Below the pieces are notes generated by a model that was given only the letters and a program-made list of their open reading frames with translations, was not told where the DNA came from and searched no databases. DNA of 64,000 nt, from assembly GCF_009870125.1 (NCBI RefSeq), contig NC_046679.1, positions 18,786,001 to 18,850,000 of the forward strand, written 5' to 3'. Position numbers and translations under genes: made by a program. Below are positions 49,016 through 60,959 of the stretch, piece by piece. This DNA is from Drosophila pseudoobscura (Eukaryota > Arthropoda > Insecta > Diptera > Drosophilidae). Every line of letters starts with the position of its first letter. The stretch's first letter is position 1.

Positions 49016-49892
49016 GTAACTTTATGCTTCTCATCTCATATTCTCATTCCCAATCTCATATTTTTGTCAAAACATATATTGTGTGTACTAACCCATCAAA
49101 GATGTTCTGCGATTGTTTAATGTTGACCCGGCGGTAGCCGAACGCCAGATCCGATCCCCATGGGACGGGATATTCTGTGTTCGACGTGCCACATTTTCGT
49201 TCTATGGCTGGCACATCTATACATACAGTCTATGGTTAGAGCTTTAAGTGAATCCGTTGATAATAGAAAATTTGTTCGGCCATATTGGATCCGATATTTC
49301 AAGTTTTTAAAATCTGAATTCAAATTCGTAATTAGCGACTCCTAAAACCCTTGAGTAAAGAGTTTTAAGTGTGTCCGACATAATGGTTTTTTAGGTTGTT
49401 TAAAAATAGATCAGAGCTCCATACAAAACCAAAATTTTTTAGTAGTTTATATATTCATAGACATTCTCACTCATATACATTACCCATAAGGTATCAATCT
49501 CAATCTCATTATCTCATGGTCTCAATCTTGTCTATTAACAGCTGTTTAGCTTAAAAGTTTGTTGCTACAACTATATCAACTGGCAAAACTTATACAAGGA
49601 AGATAAAACGATAAAAACGGAAATAAAACTATTGCACATGCGGCTTTATGATTGCCTTCTTGAAGAAAATAAGCCTGGTGAGTAGAGCTCCAATATCAGA
49701 GAACTAGAGAAGTGAACAGTGAACTGAACTAGTTCACTTTGAACATCCCTAATGGATTTACGAACAAATATATAAATATCTATTGACATACATATGTTTG
49801 GACCTGTATGTGCGATAGAGATTTACAACAGAGTTATCTTATCGTAATACGCAGAACTGTCGATAATTTTTTCATTTAGTTGATTCTTGGTG

Positions 49893-52800
49893 ATGATGAA
49901 GGACACAACAATAATTTTGACAAAATTACGAGAGCTAATGCAACTAGTTCGAGTTCGAGACATCAGTTGCATTTCGGCTTATATTGTTCCTTCCGATGAC
50001 GCTCATCAGAGTGAATATCAATGTCAGCATGACGAAAGACGCGCATTTATATCAGGGTTCGACGGCTCAGCTGGAACAGCTGTTATCACACGTAATAGTG
50101 CTCTATTATGGACAGATGGTCGATATTATCAACAAGCTGAAAAACAACTCGACTCAAATTGGATACTGATGAAAGATGGTTTGACAACAACTCCTTCATT
50201 AGGCGTATGGCTCGCCCAAAATCTTCCAAGAGGCAGTGCTGTTGGCGTGGATCCCCGTTTATTTTCTTTCCGGTTATGGAAGCCTATAGAAAACGAATTG
50301 AATTCATCAGGTTGGTAAACAGAAGTAGTAATATTTGTTATACCCGGTACTCGAACACCGGTACTGATGACAGTGAATGTCCAGAAGGAAGTGTTTCCGG
50401 CCCCATAAAGTATATACAACTTCAAACGCGAATTAAAGGGACTTATAATAAGGAAGGAATAATTCTACAAAGTGGAAGGAACAACCGTATACAATTTCTA
50501 GTGACTCTAATAGGAATCGTGAAGTTTATGCGGCTTAAAAGATCAGTGCTGTCTATGTCACCCGTGATCAAGTAGTGCACAAAAATCACACCAAGCATTT
50601 TTCTACGGTTAACGAAGGATGGAAGGTTTACTAATAGCAGTGCTTTATAAACCCAAGCACGCCCATGGCCTTATTTACCATGGTAGAAGTGTGTTCTTTA
50701 AACTTTAGCTTAGCGTCTAATATAACACCAAGATCATCCACCAGGGTAAATATCTTAAGAGAACCACCGCAAAGGGTATAGGGTGCCAGCAAGGGGCTAG
50801 AACGATGAAATGTCATAACTTTGCATTTCGAGGCATTAAGGTGTTCGAGGTATTAAGGTGTATATTATTTCTAGAACACATTTTTCAGTTTAATAAAAAT
50901 AACTACTATAAGTATGTATGTATCTACTATAAGTACGCGGGGACTTACTTATCAAGTATAAGATTACTTAACAATAAAGATTAATCTCTCAGCACAATAG
51001 AGTGAACAATATTCTTAGTTAGTCCGTCTTTAGCCAACACATATAGTTAGCTACATATAGTTGTCCGTGGGAAAAGTATGGTGTTTAAAAATCTAAGCCA
51101 CATACAGACAGTGTCTGCTCTGTTACGGGATCTCGTTGTTTATTGTTTACACAATATCCGTCTTGTCCCTTCCAGAAAATTTGTGGATATTGGAGAGCGT
51201 CATATGAACTATCACTAATAAACTGAAGATCATTATTTCTTCTTCGAATCACGACTTGTATATATTCTCTCCAGCTGGTGTTCTATCAGGATTGATGACA
51301 ATAGCGTGATTGTCACTTTGTAGTTTAAGCATGTGTGATTTGAATTATTTCAATAATTCATTGTGCTTAATTCACTTAACAGAGCGGCCAGCTCGCTTAC
51401 AATACGCCTGGCAAAATATGAATTGAGATTATGATAGTCGCAACGTGCATCCACTCGATTGGCGAGTGCACGGTCGGAGTCCTCAACAAATCTAATGTAC
51501 TATAAAAAATGTCCCAAACGGTTCGAACGATTTTTATGAAAATGTTATCAAAAACAGCAAACAGCGATACCAAACGACATAAATTTCATTAATCATAACC
51601 TCACATTCATACGAAAATATACTAAGTACCGGGCATAAAATAGGGCCGCGGCCCTTGCCGTGGCTCACAACGTATCCGCTCGATTTTTAATTTAAATTTT
51701 GTAATTTTATTTGTAGATTGTCATTTGGTCCCAATTGAAAATAATTTAATTGATGAAATCTGGGGAGAGAATCAGCCACCACAAACCTTTAATCCTATAA
51801 AAACTTTAAAATTGGAGTATGCCGGAGTCACAGTTGCGAAAAAATGGGATCTCGTTCGTGAAAAAATGCAGGAAAAAAAAGCGGATGCTCTTATTGTTAG
51901 TGCTCTTGATGAAATTGCTTGTAAGTTAAAATTGTATTTTAATTTAATCTATTCGATTAAAATTCCCATCTATAAAATATTAACAAAGCAATATCTTTAT
52001 ACAATACACAGGGTTCTTAAACATGCGGGGCTCGGATATAGACTTTAATCCAGTTTTCTTTGCATATATGATTATAACAAAGGATCAGTTGTTAGCGTTC
52101 GTCGATTCTGAAAAATTGCCCACAGACTTTTCTAGCCATCAAACCGAAAACGAAGTACAAATAAAAGTTCTTCCCTATTCGTCAATAGGCCTGGAAATAA
52201 GTCGCATTGTAAGATTAAATCCACTTAAAATATGTTATTTTAAACAAAAATAAATATTGGTGTATCTTCAGGTGTCGACTAAGGGTAGAAAAATTTGGAT
52301 TTCTCCTACAAGCTCCTACTATTTAACAGCGCTTATTCCAAAATCGCAACGTCTACAGGAGGTGAAAATTACAGACATATCTATATAACTACAAAACTTT
52401 TGCAGATAAGATTTATATTTTTTTATTTCAAATTTACATAGGTTACACCAATTTGTTTATTAAAATCAATTAAAAATGATGTGGAGATTAAAGGATTTGT
52501 GAATAGCCACGTGCGGGATGGTATTGCATTATGTCAATACTTTGCTTGGCTTGAAAACCAATTAGACCATGGTGAAAAAATTGATGAAATATCTGGAGCT
52601 GATAAGCTAGAGTCTTTCCGCCGGTAAGTTCTTTAGACAGTAAACTTTTTAAAATACTTAATTGGTGAAGAAGGAAAAGAATTTAGAATGCTCTAATCAA
52701 CACAATGCTAACAGCGGCTTCTCGGACTAGGCTCTTGTGTACTAATTAGGAAACAATATTGATCTAATTCAACACGCCGCAAGTAATTGAAAGAAATCTC

Positions 52801-55800
52801 TAAAAATTAAAATATCTTGTGAATAAACACAAATTTTTAAGATGTACAGTTAAAAGGCAATAGTTATTTGAAACTAAATACTTCAATAAGTTCCGACTGC
52901 TTAAGTACACTATGCAACACTATATTTACGCTTCAAACCAAACTGACTTACTGATAGATTTGGGCCTTAAAATTTTTGAATGAATTAGGATTTTTGCCCA
53001 TGGTGTGATTGGTATTTTTAAAATGTTTTTTCAGAGATTTAACATAACTTAAGGTTCTTACTTTTGGTGGTATTGAACTCAGCTTTTCAGAATTGCAAAG
53101 TTCTGTGTGATCTGCTCTGTGGTCGGATTAACGTAGAGCACCTCCGGGGTGGTCTGGGGGCTGAAACACTCAATATAAACCGCTTCCTTAAAAAGATTAA
53201 GAGTTTTATACCAATAGGTACATAGACATATGTTTTTATGATATTAATATTATATTGTTGAAATATTTCGTGAATTTACGTATTATTTTTTTTTTTTATT
53301 TAGAACACAGGATAAATATGTTGGCTTGAGCTTTCCGACAATTAGTTCATCAGGTCCCAATGGCTCTATTATTCATTATCATCCGACGAGTGAAACAAAG
53401 AGAAATATAACCCTTACTGATATATACTTATGTGATTCAGGCGCTCAATACTTGTAAGTACAAATAATAAATAAAACAATGATTTATTACCTGTCACAAT
53501 AATTAATTTCGAAATTACACTACTCGAAATTAAATAGGACATAATCTGGACTTATCTGAAACTGCCACGCCGAAGTAGTTTTCATTGCAAGGTTTCGGTT
53601 TCTTCTTTCCAAATTTTTTATAGCGTCGGTCGCAGCTGATTTCACTAAATAAATTAAAATTATTTTAAATATTTTTGGCGAGACGTGAAAGACTAAGTAT
53701 ACAATTTTAATAAATCAAATAAAGAAGTTCGTTCTCTTTCGTAGTGACCAGATGTGTTTTTGTTTTGCGCTTCGCATTTTTTCTTCAATTTTGTTTAACA
53801 AAAGCAAAAACTCTTTAATTAAACATTAAATCATTAATCTATTTTTAACCGCGAGTGAAAGCTTTTTAAATATGTAAAAATATAATTTAAATATTTAATC
53901 GTGCGTCGGTTTATCGTGTGTTTTGTGTTGTTGCTTTTCGTGAGAACAAAAGAACATTGCACTTAGCCTTCTTGTCGTAGCTAAATAACTGTTTTTTCTT
54001 TCTCGCTCACGAAACTTTCTGTGCAGCAGTGCCGTCTTATTAGCTTTTGATGCAACCGCTCTCCTCTCAGTTTTTACTGACTTTGCTTTAAGAATTTCTC
54101 TGGCTGTGGCTGTAACACTATGCAACCAAACCCAAACCGATAGATTTGGGGCTTTAAAAATGTTTAGTGATCAAATTTTGGTTGTTGGTGTCGTTTTCTT
54201 TCAATTTTTTTAAGTCTTATTTTTTTTACTGGTTTTTAGGGTTGCCCTGTTTTTTTTTACCAAAATTAAAGAATAATACAACTGGATGCATTAAAATTTT
54301 ACAAAAAAGTTTTAAACATTTTTGGAAGTACAAAATTGTGTTATTTTTTGAAAAAAAACCGTTGTATTTCGAATAACAGAATTTAAAGGAGAATTAAACG
54401 CCCAATTAATAAACATATCAAAGAACAAAAAGAAAGCACAATATATTACATTTTATTAACTTTTCCTGAGTTTTAAAGTAAAAATATAACAAAAAAATAC
54501 ACCATAAAATTTTCAATGTTTTTCCGGTAAAGACAAATATTTTTGTAAGCCTCGTTAATAAAAAGCACACATTTTTTTTATTTTAAAAATCTAAAATTTT
54601 GTTCAATATGTTCAGTTAAAAAAAAAATATTCTTCACTTGTAGGTCTCACGCAGTAAGCTCAGCGACCCTGTGCCGCATTTTCATCCAACGTTATGGTGT
54701 TTACCGAGATCTGGTTAAAACCAGACATTCTTAGTCTGTAGTTTTGGCAGTTCGGTACACCAACTTTTAGAAATGATTCTCATTGCAGTGGACTTAAAGT
54801 TCACAGTCTAGGTTTTTTTAATTAAATTTCAAAGTTTTTGCTGTTTAGAGACGAAGGATAGACAAAAACAGGCATGAAGTAACCCGTACGGTTGTACCAT
54901 TATTGATATTATTCAACCATTTTGATTTACTTAATTATTTTTTAAATCAATATAAATTATTTTATTCTAATTTTTTCATTTACAAATTATTGTAGGGATG
55001 GTACAACGGATGTGACAAGAACTTTTCATTTTGGCATACCAACTGAGTTTCAAAAAGAAGTATATACCCGTGTCCTCAAAGGCCAATTAACGTTTGGGTC
55101 TACAATTTTTCCAGCAAAAGTTAAGGTACACCCATATACAAATATAATCGGTAAAGTTAAGAGTTTCAACATAGTCGTGCCGCTCAGAAAATGGTGCTAC
55201 ATATGTACATATATGCCGCGGCTCTACTTTTATACCCGGTACTCAGTCAGTATACAACTAATTTTTGTAAATTTTGTTACCTGTACATTATATTCAATCA
55301 GAATTTGTATTGGAACCCAAGACTGCCGCAGTTTTTTGGATCGAAAAGGGACGAGTTGATTTATTGATTAATGAAAGAATGGGGAAATCCATTCCAGGAC
55401 GCGATCTCAATTTTGCTCGCACTTGTCATACGAAAAACATATAAGCATTTCCGCGGTCACTCACACGACTTTCGGAAGCAAAATAAAACTTTAAATGTTA
55501 AATAAATCAAACAAAATTAAATTTTGTACACTTCACCACTAATTTTTTTTTTGTAGTATTTTGAGAGTACTATCCATGGTAAAAATAATTGAGAGCCTCC
55601 GGTTTTTTTCTTTTGAGGTAAAAGCCACAAAAGAGCGGTCACTCACGCGACTTCAAATAGAAATGGCTTTAGACATCAATGCTAATAATCGGCAAACTCT
55701 GCGAATTGTGTGCAAATTTTGAACTTGAATTATTTTTGACATAAATACGAAATATGAAGCTTTATTAGTAGTTATATGAATTTTCAAAATTTGGCCTGCC

Positions 55801-58800
55801 CTTTTTTTGCGAAGGATTCTTCTGGGTCACTCACGCGACGTCACTCACGCGACATTTTTTCCAATGCAGTTTTGTGTGCAATTATATTTATAATAATAGT
55901 CATTACATTAATATATAAGCTAAGAAGAGGAAGAAAAAATAAAAAAACGATATCCACGAGCTGCAAACGACTAAAAAAAAATCGATGTTACAGAAGAAAA
56001 AAAATTTATTTATTTTAAATTCGTTTTTGCTTAACATAATATAACATTTTTGAGAATAAGCGGTGTGTTTTTTTTTTGTTTTCATTGAAAGAAGCTAACA
56101 ATAACTAGGCAAAAATAATTTTTTTTGAAGGGATTGCACTTACGGTCACTCACACGACAAACTTTCGCAATGAATAAAAAAACCACTATTGGAAAAAATC
56201 GTTATTTAAATTTGTTTTACTGAATGTTGAACCAACTTCATTCAAGATAGGTGTCTTATTTTGACACCATTTGCTCTTCCAAAATTTGGCCAGATCATTT
56301 GGTGGTTCAAAGCTAAGAAGAAGAATAGGCCCCATAACTCTTACAAATCATCCCAATGTGCCATCCTCATCTTCCCGTTTTGTTTCCACCTTTCCAAAAA
56401 ACTTCTCTTAGTAACCTATCAGAATGTTAGAGGCTTACGTAGTAAGCTCAGTTTTAATTTTAATTTAATTTTTTATTTTAATACTCTAAATCAGGAAAAA
56501 AATTCAATCCGATCAATATTATAGCTGCTATAGAAACCATTGGCCAAATATCGGCCAAAGTCGGCACCTCTAAACGATGTCGAATGGGGCTGAAACTTTA
56601 TATTTTTTGTACTTTTTTGTACTTTACACGCGACAAAAAAATTCGGTTGTAAAGCTGTAGATGCCGTGTGAAAATTTTTTCACAGTAAGAAGTTAGAAGA
56701 ATGATCTACTCAACCAAGCGTACAACCTAATTTTTGACTCGTGTAAAGTACATTTAACATTAACTTTAATATATTTTTTTAAATTTAATAATTATATTTA
56801 TCAATTTTTCAGGGGCAAGTTCTTGATACCCTTGCTAGGAAAGCTCTTTGGGATATTGGCTTAGACTATAGTCATGGCACTGGTCACGGCGTGGGGCACT
56901 TCTTGAATGTACATGAAGGTCCTATAGGCGTTGGGATACGTCATATGCCTGATGATCCCGGTCTTCAAGAAAATATGTTTATTTCGAATGGTAAGTGGTT
57001 ACGACTTAGTGGACTGTATTATTGTTTATTCTTTACAGTTTATAGTTAAACTATGATAAGTTTAACTGTATAAAAAGAATAATTTACATATCAACTAGAA
57101 ATTTCGAATAACTCCACGAGAAGAACTCGAGCAAAAGAAAGAAAGATTCCGCGAATTACTGGTCCCAGTGCAAAAACGGAAGGCATCGTGTATGCGTGGG
57201 CGTGTGCGAGAAGCGGGCTTGGCTATGAGTGCGAGAGCGATTCAGTTAGGTTTTGGACATAAGTAATAACAACACAACTATGCTCATAAAACTAGGTGCT
57301 TAAGCGGGAAAATACAATGATGAGCATATGAATAGAGAAAGATATATTATGAATGAAATTAAACTAAAGAAAACTCAAATAAGCCAATTTCTCAACATAC
57401 CAGCCCCCCTGAACGACAAGGGAATCACAGCAATTTTCGTGATGGGTCACTGGTACAATCCCCGAGCAGTTTTTACATTAACCACTCGAACCCTAACGCT
57501 TTGGCCAGGATGAACTTTGGTGATTCGTCCTAGCAGCCACTTGCTATCCGGTTGATTCGGCTCCTTCAGCACCAAAAGCGTATCTACTGTAAGGTTGTTG
57601 CATTGCAAACCATTTCCTGCATTGCAAAGAAGCAAGGTAGCCTTAACGTTTCCAGAAGCCTTGAACCCTGGCTTGCAGCTATCTTCAATGCTGCAGTCTG
57701 TTGATATTGAAACGCGGCTCTGGCACCGACATGTGAGGTTGACCTGTAAGAATCGTTAAATCGCTGACGAGGTCTATATGAATTGCTATATGACACACAA
57801 AAATAAGCAAAACCAAGCTTTGCCAAACTTTGGTGCCCGACCTTCTGATGTCTTGATGGTAAGATCAGCCATGAGTTGTGGGATAGTACTTTTGCGCTGG
57901 GTGAAAAAAATTTTGCACTACAATACAATTTTCCGGACTATGTTTCGGGCGCCAAAAATTCAAGTTTGAAACATAAATTCCACTCCAGCGTAACCTACAG
58001 TAAAAAATCTGTTTTTTAACGCGAGTGTATGCCTATTGTTTTCATAAAAACTTAATTATACCCGATACTCAAAATGAGTATTGGGGTATATTAGATTTTT
58101 GGTAAAAGTGGATGTGTGTAACGTCCAGAAGGAATCGTTTCCGACCCCATAAAGTATATATATTCTTGATCAGCATCAATAGCCGAGTCGATTGAGCCAT
58201 GTCTGTCTGTCCGTCCCTATCAGAGCCTAGTGGTCAAAGACTATAAGAGCTAGAGCACTGACATTTTATATCCGGACTTCTGTGATATGTCACTGTTACA
58301 AGTATATTTAAAAACTTTGTGGCATCCACAATTTCAAAGATACAATCGTAGAGGATGACTATATGTTCTAGAGTGCAAAATCTGAACCAGATCGTATAAT
58401 TATTACAGCCAGAATCAAGAAAACAATTTTATTCTTTTTCGCTCTGTATATCTCCAACACACAGGTTTCGTGGTCGGCTTTGCCGATTACAAAATGTGAG
58501 TTAAAGGATCTCAGAATCTATAAGAGCTAGAGCAACCACATTTGGTATCCACACTCCTGTGATATTGGACCTTGACCATTTCGTGTCAAAATTTTGCCCC
58601 ACCGGCTCCACAATGGACAAAAATCAGTTGCATTTACAATATTGCAGATTCGAGAAAACTAAAAACGCACAATCATAGAGAATGCCCAGATCTATCCGGT
58701 TTCTGAACCTGGATCAGATCGGTGGATATATTTTTTTCTCCCACGTAAAAATGATAAGCAGACACTAATTTTTCACGTAGGCAGACCTGTGAGACAATCG

Positions 58801-59263
58801 TCGCGAGTTAATCGATTTCTCTGAATATGTTTAATTTGGGTCTTGTAGCTTTATAAAGTCGAAAATATAACAAAAAAACATTTTTTTTTTTTTTTTTTTT
58901 TTTTCAGAGCCAGGGTTCTATAAGGATGGGGAATTTGGAATACGCATTGAAGACATTGTGCAAATTGTTCCAGCACAATCAACCTATAATTTTTCAGACC
59001 GTGGAGCCCTAACTTTTAAAACCATTACTATGTGCCCAAAACAAACTAAAATGATTATTAAAGAACTCTTAACTGATCTTGAGGTAAGGTTTCAAAATCA
59101 ATGTTTTCGTTTTTTTTTTAATATGCTGCTAATGGTTTTTTTTTAGATCCATTTGATAAACAGATATCATCAACAAGTTTGGGATAACCTTTCGCCGATA
59201 TTGTCCCAACAAGGCGACTCTTTTACTTTATCTTGGCTAAAAAAAGAAACGCAGCCAATTTAA
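49893..59263 (+). CDS. ApepP: Xaa-Pro aminopeptidase (aminopeptidase P), cytosolic type
   Basis: Ten exons: 49893-50310, 51717-51920, 52012-52208, 52272-52361, 52442-52623, 53304-53453, 54996-55125, 56813-56990, 58908-59083, 59147-59263. All joins keep frame; total 1842 nt, 613 aa, the fly length. It removes the N-terminal residue from peptides with proline second. Two creatinase-like domains ([12 protein letters not shown]) precede the pita-bread domain. Metal ligands are D408 (L-C-D-S-G-A-Q-Y), D419 (T-T-D-V-T-R-T), H482 (G-T-G-H-G-V-G-H), E517 (N-E-P-G-F-Y) and E531 (I-R-I-E-D-I-V), spaced as in human XPNPEP1. Start: two adjacent ATGs (49893, 49896). Exon 1 uses GTTGGT; the nearby GTAAAC would create a stop. 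Introns 1, 6, 7 and 8 are swollen by TE relics, yet no exon is damaged. Confidence 0.95.
50335..50435 (-). mobile_element. DINE-1/INE-1-like fragment in aminopeptidase P intron 1
   Basis: TATACCCGGTACTCGAACAC, GTCCAGAAGGAAGTGTTTCC and CCCATAAAGTATATAC match the family end, starting 25 bp inside the intron. Confidence 0.75.
50631..50820 (-). mobile_element. CR1-clade LINE RT fragment
   Basis: Minus-strand residues [27 protein letters not shown] and M-G-V-L-G-F-I-K-H match 5757-5930 almost residue for residue. This is a short piece in intron 1. Confidence 0.9.
50850..51700. other. Intron 1 remainder, unrecognised
   Basis: AT-rich; no ORF of note. A GGCCGCGGCCCTTGCCGTGG stretch near 51644 is locally GC-rich without further sign of function. 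Confidence 0.5.
52640..53300. other. Intron 5 sequence, unrecognised
   Basis: Mostly AT-rich; a small GC-rich stretch at 53105-53170 looks like TE debris. No feature assigned. Confidence 0.5.
53725..54115 (+). repeat. Unnamed interspersed repeat X, copy 3
   Basis: The longest copy: TTCGTTCTCTTTCGTAGTGA, TTTTGTTTTGCGCTTCGCAT, CCTTCTTGTCGTAGCTAAAT, TCTCGCTCACGAAACTTTCT and a TTAGCTTTTGATGCAACCGC block. Collinear with 3835-4140 and 17190-17465. It is inserted in intron 6 of aminopeptidase P, upstream of a CR1 fragment. Confidence 0.65.
54640..54815 (+). mobile_element. CR1-clade LINE endonuclease fragment
   Basis: Contains [14 protein letters not shown], the T-E-T-W-L box of LINE endonucleases, and then AATGATTCTCATTGCAGTGGACTTAAA, which also occurs at 4548-4575 in a CR1 copy. 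Confidence 0.75.
55455..56158 (+). repeat. Dispersed motif array GTCACTCACRCGAC, five copies
   Basis: Copies at 55455-55469, 55637-55651, 55825-55839, 55839-55853 and 56144-56158, all in the same orientation. Four read GGTCACTCAC-R-CGAC; the fourth reads CGTCACTCACGCGAC and overlaps the third by one base. Spacing is 182, 188, 14 and 305 nt. The flanks are AT-rich and only weakly similar, so this looks like a degraded ~185-bp repeat whose core is preserved. It lies in intron 7 of aminopeptidase P. Confidence 0.75.
57440..57735 (-). mobile_element. BEL/Pao integrase C-terminal fragment
   Basis: The minus-strand frame reads [24 protein letters not shown] and V-R-V-V-N-V-K-T-A, the conserved C-terminal domain of BEL/Pao integrase. 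Decayed continuation lies to the right up to about 57930. It is inserted in intron 8. Confidence 0.85.
58055..58400 (-). mobile_element. DINE-1/INE-1-like Helitron copy
   Basis: From TATACCCGATACTCAAAATG through CCCATAAAGTATATATATTC and GTCTGTCTGTCCGTCC to the CAATCGTAGAGGATGACTAT block. A second, related stretch at 58480-58730 repeats the CACAATCATAGAGAATG segment. Confidence 0.85.
58879..58907 (+). promoter_or_regulatory. Very long polypyrimidine tract at aminopeptidase P exon 9 acceptor
   Basis: An uninterrupted run of about 24-25 T residues directly precedes the CAG acceptor of exon 9 (58908). Such mononucleotide runs vary in length and often cause assembly errors. Confidence 0.7.
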
Positions 59264-59315
59264 TATTATTTTATATATTTAAATATATTTACCTCACTTC
59301 TTATCCGAGCTATAT

Positions 59316-59321
59316 AATAAA
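59316..59321 (+). terminator. Poly(A) signal of aminopeptidase P
   Basis: AATAAA 53 nt past the stop codon at 59261-59263, followed by a T-rich stretch. Confidence 0.65.
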
Positions 59322-59519
59322 AAGCTTTTTTATACTTCATTTTCTGATTGAATCTTATTTTCTTAGGGACGAGTAATAAGTTTTCACTTCTTAATCGAAT
59401 CCTATTTGATTGAGGTGACAAACGTTCTTAAAATTAACTACAACAGTAAGAACAGCATAACAGTCAAGCCAATCAACGCCTTGAAAAGCTTGAAAAATAG
59501 TTTCTGAATTGGCCAACAC

Positions 59520-60890
59520 GATTAACTAATGGGATGGATCTAATCTTTAGTCCCAGAACAACGTTTCAGACTCTCAATGCATCCACTAAATGTTCTTATC
59601 TGGAATGCTAGCGGCATTGCAGGGAAAGCAAAAGAAATTGAGCTTTTCGCGCACAACAACAGCGTTGACCGAGATCAGAATCAAAAGAGGGGTAGCTAAA
59701 AAATACAAAAATACGCCTTCTATTCAGCCTTCAAACCTTCGCGGAATAATAATAGCGTTGGTGGAGTGGCGATTTTAATGAGGACCTCGCCTCGCCATTT
59801 TCCACAAAGGGTCATTGAGACACGCAGCATGCAAATGTCAGCAGTAAAAGTAGCCACAGGACTGGGCGATGCTGAGTTCAGCGCCATTTACTGCCCTTCC
59901 AGAGTCAGGAGGAAAGACATTACTTCGACGCACTTCGTGCTTGCGGGCAAAGGTATTTGGTTGGTGGTGACTGAAATGCCCGACACTGGCTGTGGGGAGA
60001 CACTTACAATTCCCTTAGGGGGCGAGAGCTAGCGTAAGCCATCTCTGCCACTGGCGCGAAGATCCTTGCAACTGGATCACCAACCAGGTATCCATATGTA
60101 CTCAATCACACGACATCCTGCATAGACTTCGCAGTGCATCATGGTATTCCGGATTCAAGAGCAACAATAAGTCGGAGCTGGGATCTGGACTCCGACCATC
60201 TGGCCCTAGTCATCAGCATTGACACAGATGGCATTATAGAAAATCCAACCCCTCGTCTAGTCACCAAGCACACTGATCTGCTCGCCTTTAGGCAACATTT
60301 GGAAAGGTCGATCCAACTGAACGTCACGCTAAACGCTGCGGAAGATATCGAGATGGCTGTGGATAACATCACAGAGAGTATATACGTGGCTGCAGCTCCC
60401 TCAACGCCTTCGCATCAACGGACAACGGACATGGGACCGAATTCTATGGAACCGGGCTGCCAAGCAACTTCGAAACACACTAAGAGAACTTCGAAGCAAC
60501 TTCTTTGAACGAAAGCTTGCTTCAATGGATTACACCGTGGATGCTGGATATTCGCTTTGGAAGACCACTAAATCTCTTAAGAGACAACCGTTCAGATAGA
60601 CCATCTGGTTCAGACAAGTTCAATTCACATATTCGCGCGCTCCATGGTTTGGGCACCACTGAGCAGATCGCAGGATTCATCGTCGTGCAGGAGCTTCTCC
60701 GAAAACTGGATCCAGCGAGCCAAGAGAAGTGGGAGGAACGATTCAACGACCCCGCATTCGCAAACTGAATTCCGCCGTGGGAATCTATGGCCTCGTTCTT
60801 GGATCAGCGATGCAGACCATTGGAGACGATGGACTTTTCTATGGCAAGCTATGCGCTGAGCAGTTAGGTGGGCAGAAGTAGAAAGCATAA
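59520..60890 (+). mobile_element. Jockey-clade LINE, decayed
   Basis: ORF2-type start M-H-P-L-N-V-L-I-W-N-A-S-G-I-A (59578) leads into an endonuclease broken by frameshifts: G-V-A-I-L-M-R-T near 59760, A-E-F-S-A-I-Y-C-P near 59870, and D-L-D-S-D-H-L-A-L-V near 60180, the S-D-H endonuclease end. The linker to RT follows with M-D-Y-T-V-D-A-G-Y-S-L-W-K-T-T-K. RT proper is missing. It starts about 250 bp past aminopeptidase P. Confidence 0.8.
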
Positions 60891-60959
60891 TAATTCCACA
60901 TATAAATCCACATCGATTACTTCAGTGCACCTCGAGCAACTGTCATACCTGCGGGGGTA

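Noticed and set aside
51725..52253. Two single-frame proteins of 107 and 76 codons
   Set aside because: They are aminopeptidase P exons 2 and 3 read through into introns, not separate genes.
55440..56160. CRISPR-like reading of the repeated TCACTCACRCGAC motif
   Set aside because: Eukaryotic intron, irregular spacing up to 305 nt, 14-nt core only; not a CRISPR array.
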